A stretch of 64,000 nt of DNA from Arachis hypogaea (lineage: Eukaryota; Streptophyta; Magnoliopsida; Fabales; Fabaceae). The first letter of the stretch is position 1, and every line of letters starts with the position of its first letter. The stretch covers positions 71,290,528-71,354,527 of the forward strand of contig NC_092044.1 of the NCBI RefSeq assembly GCF_003086295.3. Direction: 5' to 3'. Below, one piece after another: positions 63,963-64,000 of the stretch. The notes under the pieces were generated by a model. The model was not told where the DNA came from and ran no database searches. It worked only from the letters and a program-made list of their open reading frames with translations. A program made the position numbers and the translations under genes.

Positions 63963-64000
63963 GGAACTTTGCAATTATGTTATTGAGTTGAATATTATAT

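Overview
The window is plant intergenic DNA made almost wholly of nested LTR retrotransposons. I see no host protein gene, no true tRNA or rRNA gene and no CRISPR. Recurring LTRs that open TGATGAGCGGATAATTTATACGC, PBSs complementary to the tRNA-Asp 3' end, and Athila/Tat-like gag-pol proteins point to a legume, most probably Arachis (peanut or a wild relative). The genus is an inference from memory of FIDEL/Feral-like elements.

Layout. 1-4494: family-A gypsy element, minus strand (gag, leader, PBS, 5' LTR). 4495-5030: older DNA with a FAR1/MULE transposase relic. 5031-14425: family-B non-autonomous element, minus strand (LTR, accessory ORF, acidic gag-like ORF, PBS, truncated LTR). 14426-21867: family-C plus-strand block (accessory ORF, LTR, PBS, second internal region). 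21868-29315: family-A element E1b, minus strand, with decayed pol. 29316-56672: plus-strand gypsy element G3, interrupted by a deleted element (30860-33597, TSD CAATG) and by non-autonomous family-A element G1 (36365-55939, TSD CATAC). G1 is split by a Ty1-copia element (41805-52218, TSD GCCAG), and that element's 3' LTR is split by a family-A solo LTR (50021-51658, TSD GATAC). G3 ends in the window where family-A element E1c enters (56673-61295). E1c is followed by a family-B LTR (61296-62749) and a plus-strand family-A LTR (62750-63962). A 1000-N gap lies at 48997-49996.

Most interesting observation. Each family carries its own short palindromic word, repeated 3-9 times. The array lies in the LTR upstream of the likely promoter, and in families A, B and copia the same word recurs inside the element just upstream of an accessory ORF (aORF). 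The words differ completely: GGCGTTTAACGCC (A), CACGCGATCGCGTG (B), TTGCATCGATGCAA (copia), GTGCGTACGCAC and a CTCAGCTCAC/GTGAGCTGAG hairpin (C), and a CTGCCCTGCCCT hairpin (deleted element). The aORFs have internal TATA boxes and look mutually related, even between copia and gypsy. I propose a modular self-recognition system: an element-encoded protein plus family-specific operator arrays, comparable in logic to VANC anti-silencing proteins of VANDAL transposons. Two further conserved hairpins with compensatory stem changes mark the polypurine tract and the pol 3' end.
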